A DNA stretch of 64,000 nt, taken from Candidatus Proruminimicrobium quisquiliarum (lineage in GTDB: Bacteria > Elusimicrobiota > Endomicrobiia > Endomicrobiales > Endomicrobiaceae). Position 1 is the first letter of the stretch, and every line of letters starts with the position of its first letter. The stretch spans positions 1 to 64,000 of the forward strand of contig JAHDRN010000009.1 in NCBI GenBank assembly GCA_018433245.1, given 5' to 3'. Below are positions 1 to 9,615 of this stretch, piece after piece. A program made the translations under genes and the position numbers. The notes beneath the pieces are model-generated. The model was given only the letters and a program-made list of their open reading frames with translations. It made no database searches and was not told the origin of the DNA.

Positions 1-186
1 ATCGTATGTTTCTAATTTTTTAACACCTTCAACGGCGCTTTTTTTCTCTAAAGAATAGGTGGCAAAGCCCATTCCGTAAGTTGCAACTTTACTGAAATCC
101 GAAGATTTTGTAAGTATTGAGCCGGCATTAATATTTGATGCAAAAAAAACAATACTTAAAACTAAACAAAGCGCTTTTTTGCCCAT
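1..186 (-). CDS. Secreted protein, N-terminal fragment (runs off window)
   Basis: The reading frame starts with ATG at 186 and stays open for 62 codons to the window edge. The first 21 residues form a clear signal peptide (MGKKALC, then a hydrophobic core ending ASNINA). The rest is too short to classify. It lies 14 bp after the stop of the secreted protein at 201-1475, so it is probably the third gene of a minus-strand operon of exported proteins. The function is unknown. Confidence 0.7.
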   Translation of the reverse strand, partial: MGKKALCLVLSIVFFASNINAGSILTKSSDFSKVATYGMGFATYSLEKKSAVEGVKKLETYD

Positions 187-200
187 TTAAGCCTCTGCTA

Positions 201-1475
201 TTATTTTTTATATTTATAATCAATAATTACGCCCACGCCTACAAAACTTTTAAACTCAAGTAAAACTTTCCCTCTTGCGCCAAAGTCAATAGCCCAAACC
301 TCGCCTAAAGTAACACCTATCATTCCGCCCGGATCAACTGCATATCCGCCTGAAGGAATAGGCGTTGAACTCAAACTTGTTCCTGCAGGAAGTTGCTGAA
401 TTGGAGCCGTAGCCGGATTTAAATGAAGTCCGGATCCTACATTAAGCACCATATAACCGGCGCTGTCATATTCTTCATTTTCAAAATCATATGTTGAATG
501 AAAAGAATCTAAATGCTGGAAATTTAATGTAATTGTTTTAATTTCTGCCGAATCTCCTCCGTCATCATTGAGTGATTCGTTAAACGGTACAACTTTAACG
601 GTACCGTCAGAACCTACAACAAGAGTATCTTCATCGGAATTTTGGTTTATTACTCCTGTTGCTATTTCAGAAGCGTCCGACAAACCGAACATCAAAGGAT
701 GTTTCATGCTGAAAAGTTTTAACTGTCCGTCTTCATTTTTCAAAACAAGTTCAGTCATACCTTTATCGGTAAAAGTCTGGCCTGTTTTTGTAGAAATTAC
801 CGAACGGTTATACTGAAAAGAAACGAAAACTTTACCGTCTGAAACCTGTGAGATATTGTTTATAAAATATTCTATCTTTATGTAGTCAAACAAAAGAAAA
901 TCTCTTCTTACGGCAGAATCAAGAATATCGGTGCCGGGAACAAAATTTTCACTGACAAGCGACATAAATGACGTAAGATTTTCTGTTTGATAAGCCCTGA
1001 AAAGTTTATCAAGTGTTTCTCTTACAAGAGCCGATACATCCTGACTTGAAAAAGTTATCTGCACATAAGTCTTTTCAATATCATTTGTTTTACCGGTAGT
1101 ATCTATAGCCTTTAAGTAAAAATCATAAGTTTTTGAAGTGTCAGCATAAAATTTATATTCAAAAGTTCCGTTGTCGTTAAGTTTTGCCTTATCCCATGTT
1201 TCTTTATTGTCAAGAGAAACCATAACGGCGCCGATTTTTGCTTTCTTTACCGATGCTTTCCCGTTTATCGTCATCTCATTGCTTTTAGGAAGCGAATCTT
1301 TAAAAAATACGGCTTTTCCGTTCATATCTTCATAAGAAGTTTTATTTATATGCATATAATTTAAAGTGACTTCATCGGACGATTTTCCGAATATCCACCA
1401 TTTTGCCTGAACCTGCCCTGCAGAAGCAAAAAGCGCCAATGTCATAAACAAAATTAAAAATGTAAATTTTTTCAT
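201..1475 (-). CDS. Secreted protein of unknown function, 424 aa
   Basis: A signal peptide covers about residues 1-24 (ending AGQVQA). Residues 40-140 look like a beta-sandwich (Ig-like) segment, with a stretch of the type 'NGKASVKKAKIGAVMVSLD'. Residues 145-270 are mixed alpha/beta, with a helix around LVRETLDKLFRAYQ, and resemble an NTF2/SnoaL-like fold; this is a weak inference. The C-terminus is rich in glycine and beta-strand-formers. A GGAGG ribosome-binding site lies 7 nt upstream of the ATG. It follows the barrel-like protein at 1496-3217 by 20 bp, so the two are probably co-transcribed and both act in the envelope. I do not recognise a named family. Confidence 0.75.
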   Translation of the reverse strand: MKKFTFLILFMTLALFASAGQVQAKWWIFGKSSDEVTLNYMHINKTSYEDMNGKAVFFKDSLPKSNEMTINGKASVKKAKIGAVMVSLDNKETWDKAKLNDNGTFEYKFYADTSKTYDFYLKAIDTTGKTNDIEKTYVQITFSSQDVSALVRETLDKLFRAYQTENLTSFMSLVSENFVPGTDILDSAVRRDFLLFDYIKIEYFINNISQVSDGKVFVSFQYNRSVISTKTGQTFTDKGMTELVLKNEDGQLKLFSMKHPLMFGLSDASEIATGVINQNSDEDTLVVGSDGTVKVVPFNESLNDDGGDSAEIKTITLNFQHLDSFHSTYDFENEEYDSAGYMVLNVGSGLHLNPATAPIQQLPAGTSLSSTPIPSGGYAVDPGGMIGVTLGEVWAIDFGARGKVLLEFKSFVGVGVIIDYKYKK

Positions 1476-1495
1476 ATTTTATCCTCCGTATTTTT

Positions 1496-3217
1496 TTATA
1501 TTTTAAAATCCAAAGGGAAACTGATTCCCATTGAAAAACTTTTTTCGTTAAAATTTCTGGTATCTGTCTGAAAAGCAAAATCGTTCATCATAGCTCTTGC
1601 AAAAAGAGTGCAGTCTTTTATTCCGAAAAATACGTCCGGTCTGTAATATATTCCGGCATTTAAGAAAAGGCTGTCTGCATCATCTCCTGCAGATGCTTTA
1701 AGTACATTTTGTCCGAATTTAAAATTTGAAGTAAGTTTTGAATCCGGCAGATCAACTCCGAGTCCGATTGAATATTCAAAAATTTTATCGGTAGTATTAT
1801 TTATGTGGTCGTCAATGTAATTGCTTGAAGCGTTAAGAGCAGGTTTTAAAATAACTTTTTCAAAACTTTTTCTTGTACTTACTGAAAGTCTGCCTGAATA
1901 ATCTAAAGTTTCTCTTGTATTTTTATCAACGTTATAAGAAGTAAACCCGGCTCCGGCGTCAACATCAAGTCCGATAAATCTGTCTCTGTATCCCAAATCG
2001 GTAAAATAATCGGAACTGTTATTTGCAGACGAATTCTTTTGGTCTAACTTAATATTGAAGTTTAAATTTGAATATTTTCTGTCAAAAATTCTTTTTATAT
2101 TTACTCCTATTTCAGGTTTATAGTTATTTGTGCTTTTTGACGTATCGTTCAAACTGTTTCTGTACCATGTAAATCTTGAATCAAAAGTTGTATTGGGAGT
2201 ATATTTATATCTCCATCTTGCAGATGCTCTTTCCCTGTCTTTTATTGATGAGCCCAGCAAACTTTCAAATTCAGGATTTACTCTTTCATAGCCTAAAACA
2301 ACTCTGCTCGGATCTTCGTCGCCTACTATTTCAAGCTTAAAAGCGTTCCCGTTATAAGATGTTTTTGTTGCGGTTGAATTTGCTTCAAGTTCCGTCTGAG
2401 ACATTGCAAATTCCCCGCTGATGGACAATCCGGGTATCGGTCTGTATTCTCCGTCTAAACTGTATAATGTATTGTTATACAAAGGATCTGTATCTGTAAT
2501 TCTTTGGCTGTCATCGGATTTTAAAGCAGTAATACCGAATTTAAGAGTATCTGTTACTTCCTGTTTTACGTTTGCGCCATACGCCGTGCGGTTTAAAGCT
2601 CTTGCTTTTTCATTTCTAAACCAGCTTTCCCATCTCGGATATGCGCTTCCGAAAACTGCGGAAATTTCAGGATATCTGCCTGAATTATTGTTGTATTTAT
2701 AAGATGCACCTTTTAGAGATGTGTTTAGAGAATACTGAGAGAACGATTCAAATATATCACCCGTGTTTAAAAAATGGTTTTTATATTCAAATCTTGCCTG
2801 TAATGATGTAAGCGCTACAAATATCGGGTCAACTCTTTCATCGTTAGTTGCTCTTCCTGAAACATTTAACTGATATTTTAAATCATTTTTACTTCCTCTT
2901 ACGTTAATTCCTAAATTTTCAAAATGTCTTACGCCTTGCGACAGCGAAGAACTTGCTTTTCCCGGTCCGGTAATATCATTATAACTTACCTGACCTCCGA
3001 AATTAATTCTTACATCTGTTGTTTTAGCCGACTGTTCCTGTGTTGGCGTTAAATCTGTTGCTAACGTTAACGGAACTGTTAAATTAATTAAATCATTGTT
3101 TGTTGAATTTGTTGTTGTGGTTGAATTTACTACTGAAGATGAATCCTGCGAGAAAACTGATACTGCGAATGAAAAAACAATCATTACTGCAAAAATAATT
3201 TTGCATTTTTGTTTCAT
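1496..3217 (-). CDS. Probable outer-membrane beta-barrel protein, 573 aa
   Basis: The signal peptide is MKQKCKIIFAVMIVFSFA... ending VFSQ, followed by a Ser/Thr/Asn-rich linker. The remainder is made of alternating polar/aromatic strands (for example LKYQLNVSGRAT, ARWRYKYTPN), typical of an outer-membrane barrel. I chose the ATG at 3217 rather than the in-frame GTG at 3223: the purine-rich ribosome-binding site GGAAAGGGG ends only a few bases upstream and overlaps the GTG. The last residue is Ile, not the usual terminal Phe. It is the first gene of the exported-protein operon. No specific family was recognised, and the barrel assignment is inferred from composition only. Confidence 0.7.
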   Translation of the reverse strand: MKQKCKIIFAVMIVFSFAVSVFSQDSSSVVNSTTTTNSTNNDLINLTVPLTLATDLTPTQEQSAKTTDVRINFGGQVSYNDITGPGKASSSLSQGVRHFENLGINVRGSKNDLKYQLNVSGRATNDERVDPIFVALTSLQARFEYKNHFLNTGDIFESFSQYSLNTSLKGASYKYNNNSGRYPEISAVFGSAYPRWESWFRNEKARALNRTAYGANVKQEVTDTLKFGITALKSDDSQRITDTDPLYNNTLYSLDGEYRPIPGLSISGEFAMSQTELEANSTATKTSYNGNAFKLEIVGDEDPSRVVLGYERVNPEFESLLGSSIKDRERASARWRYKYTPNTTFDSRFTWYRNSLNDTSKSTNNYKPEIGVNIKRIFDRKYSNLNFNIKLDQKNSSANNSSDYFTDLGYRDRFIGLDVDAGAGFTSYNVDKNTRETLDYSGRLSVSTRKSFEKVILKPALNASSNYIDDHINNTTDKIFEYSIGLGVDLPDSKLTSNFKFGQNVLKASAGDDADSLFLNAGIYYRPDVFFGIKDCTLFARAMMNDFAFQTDTRNFNEKSFSMGISFPLDFKI

Positions 3218-3301
3218 ATCCACCCCTTTCCGATTAAATGATCAGTCTATATAAGAACTTGGAAAATTATAGCATTTTTAAAACTATTTTGTAATAAAAA
3301 A

Positions 3302-4189
3302 TTAAAAAAAAGATAACTGTTGCGGTAAATGTTCTAATTCTTGATTAACAAAAATTTTTCTTTTATTTTTTAAAGGATACTTTATTCTCAGCTGTTTTGA
3401 CTTTTCTTTAAACTGCATTCTGAATTCTTTATCAACGAAATAATTTCTATAAAGAGCTGAAATTTTACCGTAAAGATGAGGCAGCTTATTTTTTATAAAT
3501 TCAAAAAATACTTTTCTCGTCTGTCCGCGCAAATTGAGAATATCGGTAATAACATAACATGCTCCGCATTTTTGAGCATTCATAAATAATCCGTCCAGGT
3601 TTTGATAAGTATCGGTTAAATACGGAATTACCGGCATCATGTGAACGCCTGTTGAAGCGTTCGTTTTTGAAAATTCTTTTAATACTTCAAATCTTTCAGA
3701 TGATAAAGAAGTGTTCGGCTCTATAAGTTCTCTGACTGTTTCGTTAATGGTTGTAATCGTACAGGCAATATTTACTGAAGCTACTTTTGATAATTCATCA
3801 ATCAAATCATAATCTCTTAATATTAATTTAGACTTTGTAGAAATTGTAACGGGTGTTTTATATTTTATAAGTACTTTCAAAATTTCCGGCATCAATTTAT
3901 ATTTTTCTTCGGCAGGCTGGTAACTGTCGGTTACTCCTCCGAGATTTATAACTTCTCTTTTCCAGTTTTTTGAACTCAGCTGTTTTTCCAAACTTTCTGC
4001 AATATTTGTTTTAACAAAAATTTCATCAAAAAAATTAACTGAATTCATATATTTGTGTGAATATAAAGCAAAACAATATTTGCAATGATGTCCGCATCCC
4101 CTGTAAATATTTAAATCCCATTCGTAAGGTAAAAACCCGTCGATTTTATGACACGCCGTTTTGCAGGTTATTTCATTATACTTTGTCAT
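3302..4189 (-). CDS. Radical SAM protein, spore-photoproduct-lyase-like family
   Basis: The [4Fe-4S]-binding CX3CX2C motif is visible as YRGCGHHCKYC near the N-terminus. It is followed by GGVTDSYQPAEEKY and STKSKLILRDYDLI, typical of the SplB-related Rv2578c-type radical SAM proteins. The substrate is unknown. The frame extends 12 codons further upstream (to 4225), but a promoter (TTGATA, 18 bp, TATAAT) lies inside that extension and its -10 box ends 6 nt before the ATG at 4189. The start is therefore placed at 4189, giving a probably leaderless mRNA of 295 codons. The gene stands alone, 77 bp or more from its neighbours. Confidence 0.85.
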   Translation of the reverse strand: MTKYNEITCKTACHKIDGFLPYEWDLNIYRGCGHHCKYCFALYSHKYMNSVNFFDEIFVKTNIAESLEKQLSSKNWKREVINLGGVTDSYQPAEEKYKLMPEILKVLIKYKTPVTISTKSKLILRDYDLIDELSKVASVNIACTITTINETVRELIEPNTSLSSERFEVLKEFSKTNASTGVHMMPVIPYLTDTYQNLDGLFMNAQKCGACYVITDILNLRGQTRKVFFEFIKNKLPHLYGKISALYRNYFVDKEFRMQFKEKSKQLRIKYPLKNKRKIFVNQELEHLPQQLSFF

Positions 4190-4195
4190 GTCTGC

Positions 4196-4225
4196 ATTAT
4201 ACCATACAGATGTATTAAATATCAA
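4196..4225 (-). promoter_or_regulatory. Promoter of the radical SAM gene
   Basis: On the minus strand there is TTGATA (4220-4225), an 18-bp spacer and TATAAT (4196-4201). The ATG follows after GCAGAC, so transcription should begin at or next to the start codon. Confidence 0.7.
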
Positions 4226-4278
4226 GCCTGTCGGCTTTTAAAAACCTTTTTATATTTTTCATTTTATAAAATGAAAAT

Positions 4279-4517
4279 GCGGGTGGTTGACCCGCAGCAA
4301 GTTACTTTTTGTCTCGAGTCTAAAAAGTAACCAAAAAGACCCGCCACAAATCGCACATTCGCTTGTATTTTTTACCGCACAACTCACAACTTGAAAAATC
4401 CTTACTACTTAATGAAACGGATTTTTCTTCGGACAAGTGAGTTTAAAAACATTTTATAAATTTTAATATTTTTACGGTAAAAAATACTTCACTCATAGAC
4501 GTGCTAAACGTGGCAAA
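4279..4517 (+). repeat. Family A structured repeat, copy A1
   Basis: This is a multi-hairpin intergenic element. Hairpin H1 is GCGGGT-GGTTG-ACCCGC (4279-4295). H2 pairs GTTACTTTTT with AAAAAGTAAC (4301-4331) around a CTCGAG-containing loop. P3 pairs GTATTTTTTACCG (4365-4377) with CGGTAAAAAATAC (4475-4487) and encloses P5, GAAAAATCC/GGATTTTTC (4393-4427), and other stems. It ends with a TCATAGACGTGCTAAACGTG tail. It lies between the divergent radical SAM gene and the end of trpA. Confidence 0.85.
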
Positions 4518-4594
4518 AACTTCTTGAAGCAGTTGTTTTTTGGTAGTTGTCGTTAGAGGATTTAAGATTTGAGCTGAAATGTGTCGTTGTCGTT

Positions 4595-4709
4595 AGGCTT
4601 CAAAGTTTGGAGCGAAACGAACAATTTTCAGACCGCGGTGTACGTAAGTGTAAACGGTACATAAGGTCTGAAAATTGAAAGTTGGAACCCAAAATTTGAA
4701 GTCGTTATA
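4595..4709. repeat. Family B hairpin repeat, copy B1
   Basis: The core stem is AATTTTCAGACC/GGTCTGAAAATT, a perfect 12-bp pairing. The conserved apical segment contains TGTAC and GTACA, with outer arms GGCTTCAAA and TTTGAAGTC. It ends next to the stop codon of trpA, so it forms the 3' end of the trp transcript and may act as a terminator or stabiliser. Confidence 0.8.
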
Positions 4710-4710
4710 A

Positions 4711-5481
4711 TCATGAAATGGATGATTTCATTGACTTAACATACTCGTATAAGTATGTGCCAGCCTCATCCCCATATTTCTCAATTATTTTGACAATCGC
4801 ACTCCCCACAATAACTCCGTCGGCAATTTTTGCCATTTCTTTAGCCTGTTCCGGCGTACTGATGCCAAAACCTATCGCTGTAGGAGTTGACGTTGCCGAT
4901 TTTATTGATTTTAAAATTGTATTTAAATCCGTAGTTATTTCACTGCGGACTCCGGTTACTCCCATGGACGATACGACGTATACAAAACCTTTTGCCTGTG
5001 AAGCAATTTCTTTTATGCGTTGGTCGGAAGTAGGGGCAATCATTGATATTATATCAACGCCGTATTTTTCGGCAACTGCGAAACATTCAGATTTTTCGTT
5101 ATAAGGCATATCGGGAATAATAATTCCGTCAACTCCCGTTTCTGAACATGTTTTAAAAAATCTGTCAAAGCCGTATTTAAAAACAGGATTAAGATATGTA
5201 AGAAAAACAATCGGAACATCTGTTTTTGTACGGACTGATTTTACAAGTTCAAAAACTTTATCCGTAGTAGTTCCTGCATTTAAAGCTCTGACATTTGCCG
5301 ATTGTATCACAGCTCCTTCGGCAATAGGGTCCGAAAAAGGAATTCCTATTTCAATTAAATCGGCTCCCGCTTTTACCATTTCCAATATAAATTCTTCAGT
5401 CTTTTCAATTGAAGGATCGCCCGCAGTTAAAAAAGCTATGAAGGCTTTCCCGTTTTTAAAAGCATTTTTAATTTTACTCAT
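4711..5481 (-). CDS. trpA: Tryptophan synthase alpha chain
   Basis: TrpA cleaves indole-3-glycerol phosphate to indole and glyceraldehyde 3-phosphate, and passes indole to TrpB. At 256 aa it has normal family length. The frame shows AFLTAGDPS, the catalytic-Glu motif [11 protein letters not shown], and the phosphate-binding GFGIS and GVIVGSAIV segments near the C-terminus. Its start lies inside the 3' end of trpB (8-nt overlap), so translation is probably coupled. It is the last gene of the operon and is followed directly by repeat B1. Confidence 0.97.
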   Translation of the reverse strand: MSKIKNAFKNGKAFIAFLTAGDPSIEKTEEFILEMVKAGADLIEIGIPFSDPIAEGAVIQSANVRALNAGTTTDKVFELVKSVRTKTDVPIVFLTYLNPVFKYGFDRFFKTCSETGVDGIIIPDMPYNEKSECFAVAEKYGVDIISMIAPTSDQRIKEIASQAKGFVYVVSSMGVTGVRSEITTDLNTILKSIKSATSTPTAIGFGISTPEQAKEMAKIADGVIVGSAIVKIIEKYGDEAGTYLYEYVKSMKSSIS

Positions 5482-6658
5482 TTATATTTCTCCCTCTGTA
5501 ATTTGCAATTGAAGCAACATCTTTGTCTCCGCGTCCTGAAAGACAGATTATTATTATTTCGTCTTTTTTCATTTTCGGCGCCTGTTTTTGAACATAAGAA
5601 ACTGCATGGGCGCTTTCAATAGCGCAAATAATACCTTCCGTTCTTGCAAGATATTCAAAAGCCTGTACCGCTTCTTCGTCCGTTATCGGAACATATTGTG
5701 CTCTTTTTGTTTCATAAAGATGAGCATGTTCAGGCCCTATCCCCGGATAATCAAGCCCTGCCGAAATTGAATAAACAGGAGCAATCTGTCCGTATTCATC
5801 CTGACAGAACAAAGATTTCATTCCGTGAAATATCCCAAGCGATCCCTTTGCAATTGAGGCCGCATGTTTATCCGTTTCAATACCGTGTCCCGCCGCTTCG
5901 CATCCGACAAGTTTTACTGATTTATCATTAATAAAATTATAAAACATACCCATAGCGTTACTGCCGCCTCCGACGCATGCCGTAACCAAATCGGGAAGTT
6001 TTCCTTCTATTTCCAATATTTGTTCTCTTGCTTCTTTACTGATTACACTCTGAAAATCTCTTACTATCATCGGAAAAGGATGCGGACCCATTACAGAACC
6101 GAGCACATAATGAGTATCAAAAACTCTTGTCGTCCATTCGCGGAAAGTTTCATTAACGGCGTCTTTTAAAGTCATCGTGCCGCTTGTTACTGAATGTACT
6201 TTTGCTCCAAGCAGTTCCATTCTGTAAACGTTAAGAGCCTGCCTTTTTACGTCTTCTTTGCCCATAAATATTTCACATTCAAGCCCGAGTAAAGCGGCAG
6301 CCGTCGCCGTTGCAACTCCGTGCTGGCCTGCTCCCGTTTCTGCAATGACTCTTGTTTTACCCATTTTTTTTGCAAGAAGAACCTGACCCAATACATTATT
6401 GATTTTATGCGAACCTGTATGATTTAAATCTTCTCTTTTTAAATATATTTTTGCACCGCCTAAATCTTTCGTCATTTTCTCTGCATAATAAAGAAGTGAC
6501 GGTCTTCCCGCATAATTTTTCAAAAGGTCATTTAACTCTTTTATAAATGCCGGATCTTTTTTATAAAATTCATAATTTTTTTCAAGATTAATAATTTCAT
6601 TCATTAAAGTTTCCGGAATATATTGTCCGCCGTAAATACCGTATCTTGTTTTAGACAT
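5474..6658 (-). CDS. trpB: Tryptophan synthase beta chain
   Basis: This PLP enzyme condenses indole with L-serine. At 394 aa it has the normal TrpB1 length. The PLP lysine sits in [10 protein letters not shown], the phosphate-binding loop is [10 protein letters not shown], and the EDLNHTG region contacts TrpA. The start overlaps the end of trpF by 8 nt and the end overlaps trpA by 8 nt, so the three genes form one tightly coupled block. Confidence 0.97.
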   Translation of the reverse strand: MSKTRYGIYGGQYIPETLMNEIINLEKNYEFYKKDPAFIKELNDLLKNYAGRPSLLYYAEKMTKDLGGAKIYLKREDLNHTGSHKINNVLGQVLLAKKMGKTRVIAETGAGQHGVATATAAALLGLECEIFMGKEDVKRQALNVYRMELLGAKVHSVTSGTMTLKDAVNETFREWTTRVFDTHYVLGSVMGPHPFPMIVRDFQSVISKEAREQILEIEGKLPDLVTACVGGGSNAMGMFYNFINDKSVKLVGCEAAGHGIETDKHAASIAKGSLGIFHGMKSLFCQDEYGQIAPVYSISAGLDYPGIGPEHAHLYETKRAQYVPITDEEAVQAFEYLARTEGIICAIESAHAVSYVQKQAPKMKKDEIIIICLSGRGDKDVASIANYRGRNINE

Positions 6659-7250
6659 TTTTTACTCTCCTGACTATATTCAATATTTTTTGTTTATCTT
6701 TTACTCTGTCTGTTTCCACACCTGAACTTAAATCCACCGCATAAGGTTTAACTTTTTTTATTGCTTCATCTATGTTATCAATATTAAGTCCGCCGGCAAG
6801 AAAAAACGGTGTTTTTATTTCAGAAATTATTTGCCAGTCAAATGTTTTACCTTCACCACCCATTCCGCCGTCAAACAATAAATAATCTGCATTTATATTT
6901 CTTACTTTTTGAATATCTATACCGTTTGAAGCATTAACGGATTTAATAATTTCAGGCTTACATTGTTTGCGGAGTTCTGAAATATAATTATTATCTTCAC
7001 TGCCGTGTAACTGCACAACGGATATTATCCCGTCGTCACAAATTTTTCGGATTTCTTCAATACTGTTATTTACAAATACTCCGACTGAAATAATATTTTT
7101 ATTTAATTTTTTTCTAAGCAAATCCGCCTGTTTTACAGATACCTGCCTGTGGCTTTTTGCAAAAACAAAACCGGCGTAATCGGGCATAGCCTCGTTTACA
7201 TAATCAATATCGCAGTCTCTGAATAATCCGCAGATTTTTATCTTAGTCAT
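6651..7250 (-). CDS. trpF: Phosphoribosylanthranilate isomerase
   Basis: TrpF catalyses the Amadori rearrangement of phosphoribosylanthranilate to CdRP. The 199-aa protein begins KIKICGL, with the conserved catalytic Cys. It also shows [19 protein letters not shown] and the late [10 protein letters not shown] and VDLSSGVET phosphate-binding motifs. It is a separate gene rather than a trpCF fusion. It overlaps trpC by 4 nt and trpB by 8 nt. Confidence 0.96.
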   Translation of the reverse strand: MTKIKICGLFRDCDIDYVNEAMPDYAGFVFAKSHRQVSVKQADLLRKKLNKNIISVGVFVNNSIEEIRKICDDGIISVVQLHGSEDNNYISELRKQCKPEIIKSVNASNGIDIQKVRNINADYLLFDGGMGGEGKTFDWQIISEIKTPFFLAGGLNIDNIDEAIKKVKPYAVDLSSGVETDRVKDKQKILNIVRRVKNV

Positions 7251-8032
7251 AAAAGACTCCTTAAATAACGAAAACTTTCTTTTTTATCGGGGCTTGTCAT
7301 AAAAGTTTCGCCTATAAGAACGGCGTTTGTTTTTGCATCTTTTAAAAGTTTTATATCCTGAGGCGTTTTTATTCCGCTTTCGGAAACAAATATTATATTT
7401 TCGGGAATAAGATTTCTTAATTTCAAACTGTTTTTAATATCAACTTCAAAAGTTTTTAAATTTCTGTTGTTGACTCCGATAATTTTTGCGCCCGCTTCAA
7501 GAGCGGATTTAACTTCTTTTTCATCATGCGTTTCGGTTAAAACGGAAAGTCCGAGTTTTTCGGCGACAGACATAAAATATTTTAAAGTTTCGGCATCAAG
7601 AATCGAGCATATTAAAAGAATTGCCGAAGCTCCGATAAGCTTTGCCTCATATATCTGGTATTCGTCTATTATAAAATCTTTTCTTAAAACAGGAAGTTTT
7701 ACATTGCTTACTATCTCTTTTAAATATTTGTTGTCGCCCATAAAAAAATCAGGTTCCGTTAAAACAGAAATTGCGTCGGCGCCGGCCTGCTCGTATTCTT
7801 TTGCTATTTTTAAATAATCAAAATTTTCCGCTATTATCCCTTTTGAAGGAGACGCTTTTTTTACTTCGCATATAAAAGCCATATCTTTATTTTTTAAAGC
7901 TTTTTCAAACGGAAAATCTTCTCCGGCTACCGTCATAAGAGATACTTCTGCTCTCAGTTTGTCAAAGTTTTTTATTTCTTTTAATTTTAAAACCCTTTCT
8001 TTTGTTTTGTTGACTATATCATCAAGAATCAT
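7247..8032 (-). CDS. trpC: Indole-3-glycerol-phosphate synthase
   Basis: TrpC closes the indole ring by decarboxylation of CdRP. The 261-aa protein has the IGPS signatures [13 protein letters not shown], the catalytic-Lys loop [28 protein letters not shown] and VSESGI. It overlaps trpD upstream and trpF downstream by 4 nt each. Confidence 0.97.
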   Translation of the reverse strand: MILDDIVNKTKERVLKLKEIKNFDKLRAEVSLMTVAGEDFPFEKALKNKDMAFICEVKKASPSKGIIAENFDYLKIAKEYEQAGADAISVLTEPDFFMGDNKYLKEIVSNVKLPVLRKDFIIDEYQIYEAKLIGASAILLICSILDAETLKYFMSVAEKLGLSVLTETHDEKEVKSALEAGAKIIGVNNRNLKTFEVDIKNSLKLRNLIPENIIFVSESGIKTPQDIKLLKDAKTNAVLIGETFMTSPDKKESFRYLRSLL

Positions 8033-9045
8033 TGCGCCTCTCCGTTTGAAAGCCGGATATATTTTTCAAGCTGCTCAAGAGCCTTTCCGGATTTTATCGT
8101 TTCTTTTGCAATTTCTATCGCGTCTTTTATTGAAATCTCCGGTTTTGCAACGTGTATAGCGGCAGCTGAATTTAAAAGAACGGCTTCTGTTTTTTCACCT
8201 TTTTTTCCTGAAAGAATTTCACGCGTAATATTTGCGTTTTCTTCGGGAGTTCCGCCGACAAGATCTGTTTTTCTGCATTTTTTAAAACCAAAATCTTCAG
8301 GTTCTATCGTATATGATTTTAAAGTTCCGTTTTGAACTTCGCATACGCTTGTCGGAGCGCTCATTGAAATTTCGTCAAGTCCGTCCTGACCGTACACTAC
8401 CATTGCGCTTCTTACTCCGAGATTAGCCAAAACTTTGGCCATCGGCTCAACAAGAGAGTTATCGTAAACGCCCAAAAGCTCCATATTGGCGCCGGCCGGA
8501 TTTGCAAGAGGCCCCAAAATATTAAATATTGTGCGAATTCCCAGCTCTCTTCTTACAGGAGCCACATATTTCATTGCAATATGATAATTCTGAGCAAATA
8601 AAAAACAAAAATTTATTTCATGTAAAAGCTGTTTGCTGTGTTGGGGCGTTATAGTAATTTTTGCGCCCAGTTTTTCAAGAACATCTGCCGCGCCGCATTT
8701 GCTTGACGCCGCTCTGTTTCCGTGCTTTGCAACAGGAATTCCGGCTGAGGAAACGACAAGCGCCGATGTAGTTGAGATATTGAAAGAATTTGATTTATCG
8801 CCGCCTGTTCCGACTATTTCCAAAACATCCATATCGTGTAAAAGGCGGATGCAGTGTTTTCTCATACCGTGCGCGGAGGCCGTTATTTCATCTATTGTTT
8901 CGCCTTTCAACGACATAGCCGTAAGAAAAGCCGACATCTGTATTTCAGACGCTTTACCCGTCATTATTTCATCCATTACAGATTCAGCTTCTTCGTAACT
9001 CAAATTAGTTTTTGTTACGGCTTTTATAATAGCTTCTTTAATCAT
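8029..9045 (-). CDS. trpD: Anthranilate phosphoribosyltransferase
   Basis: TrpD transfers phosphoribose from PRPP to anthranilate. The 338-aa protein contains the PRPP-binding [14 protein letters not shown] motif, [18 protein letters not shown] and the [10 protein letters not shown] segment. The N-terminal helical domain is intact. It starts 3 nt after the trpG stop and ends with a 4-nt overlap with trpC. It is not fused to trpG. Confidence 0.97.
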   Translation of the reverse strand: MIKEAIIKAVTKTNLSYEEAESVMDEIMTGKASEIQMSAFLTAMSLKGETIDEITASAHGMRKHCIRLLHDMDVLEIVGTGGDKSNSFNISTTSALVVSSAGIPVAKHGNRAASSKCGAADVLEKLGAKITITPQHSKQLLHEINFCFLFAQNYHIAMKYVAPVRRELGIRTIFNILGPLANPAGANMELLGVYDNSLVEPMAKVLANLGVRSAMVVYGQDGLDEISMSAPTSVCEVQNGTLKSYTIEPEDFGFKKCRKTDLVGGTPEENANITREILSGKKGEKTEAVLLNSAAAIHVAKPEISIKDAIEIAKETIKSGKALEQLEKYIRLSNGEAQ

Positions 9046-9048
9046 AAT

Positions 9049-9615
9049 TTAACTCCTTAAAAAATTTTCCATCATAATTTTTCCGTTCAGAGTTAAAATT
9101 GACTCGGGATGAAACTGAACTCCGTACGTTTTGTATTTTTTATGGCTTACCGCCATAATTTCGCCGTCTTCCGCTTTTGCGACAATCTTCAAGTCTTCCG
9201 GAAATCCCTTTTCCATAACCGAAAGAGAATGATATCTTCCTACAGTTATTTTATCGGCAAGTCCTTTAAACAACGGGTTTGAATTAACAAGCGTAATCTT
9301 TGACTGCTTGCCGTGCATTAAAGTTTTTGCGTAAGAAATCGTTCCTCCGTAAGCTTCGCATATCGCCTGATGCCCGAGACAAACTCCCAAGATAGGAACT
9401 TTGCCTTCAAAATATTTAACGGCTTTTATGCATATTCCCGCATCAGCCGGTTTTCCGGGTCCCGGCGATATGACTATTTTTTCCGGTTTTAAAGCATCAA
9501 TTTCTTCAACCGTCAATTCATCGTTTCTTATTACTTTTATATCGGAATTTATCGTCCCGATTAATTGGTATAAGTTATAAGCAAAACTGTCGTAATTATC
9601 TATAAGTAAAATCAT
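9049..9615 (-). CDS. trpG: Anthranilate synthase glutamine amidotransferase component
   Basis: TrpG supplies ammonia from glutamine to TrpE. This 188-aa class I amidotransferase has the nucleophile Cys in GVCLGHQAI and the His/Glu of the triad in GVQFHPESI. YDSFAYNL at the N-terminus is typical of TrpG/PabA. As the only trpG/pabA copy in the window it might also serve folate synthesis. It overlaps trpE by 4 nt. Confidence 0.96.
   Translation of the reverse strand: MILLIDNYDSFAYNLYQLIGTINSDIKVIRNDELTVEEIDALKPEKIVISPGPGKPADAGICIKAVKYFEGKVPILGVCLGHQAICEAYGGTISYAKTLMHGKQSKITLVNSNPLFKGLADKITVGRYHSLSVMEKGFPEDLKIVAKAEDGEIMAVSHKKYKTYGVQFHPESILTLNGKIMMENFLRS

Noticed and set aside
3218-3223. GTG start of the barrel-like protein at 3223
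   Set aside because: The GTG overlaps the ribosome-binding site; the ATG at 3217 has proper spacing.
4190-4225. Upstream start at 4225 for the radical SAM gene
   Set aside because: The added codons coincide with a -35/-10 promoter, and family members start close to the second ATG.
4279-4517. Family A repeats as simple rho-independent terminators
   Set aside because: They are too long and contain several conserved nested stems and loops. Some may terminate transcription, but that does not explain the conserved loops and covariation.
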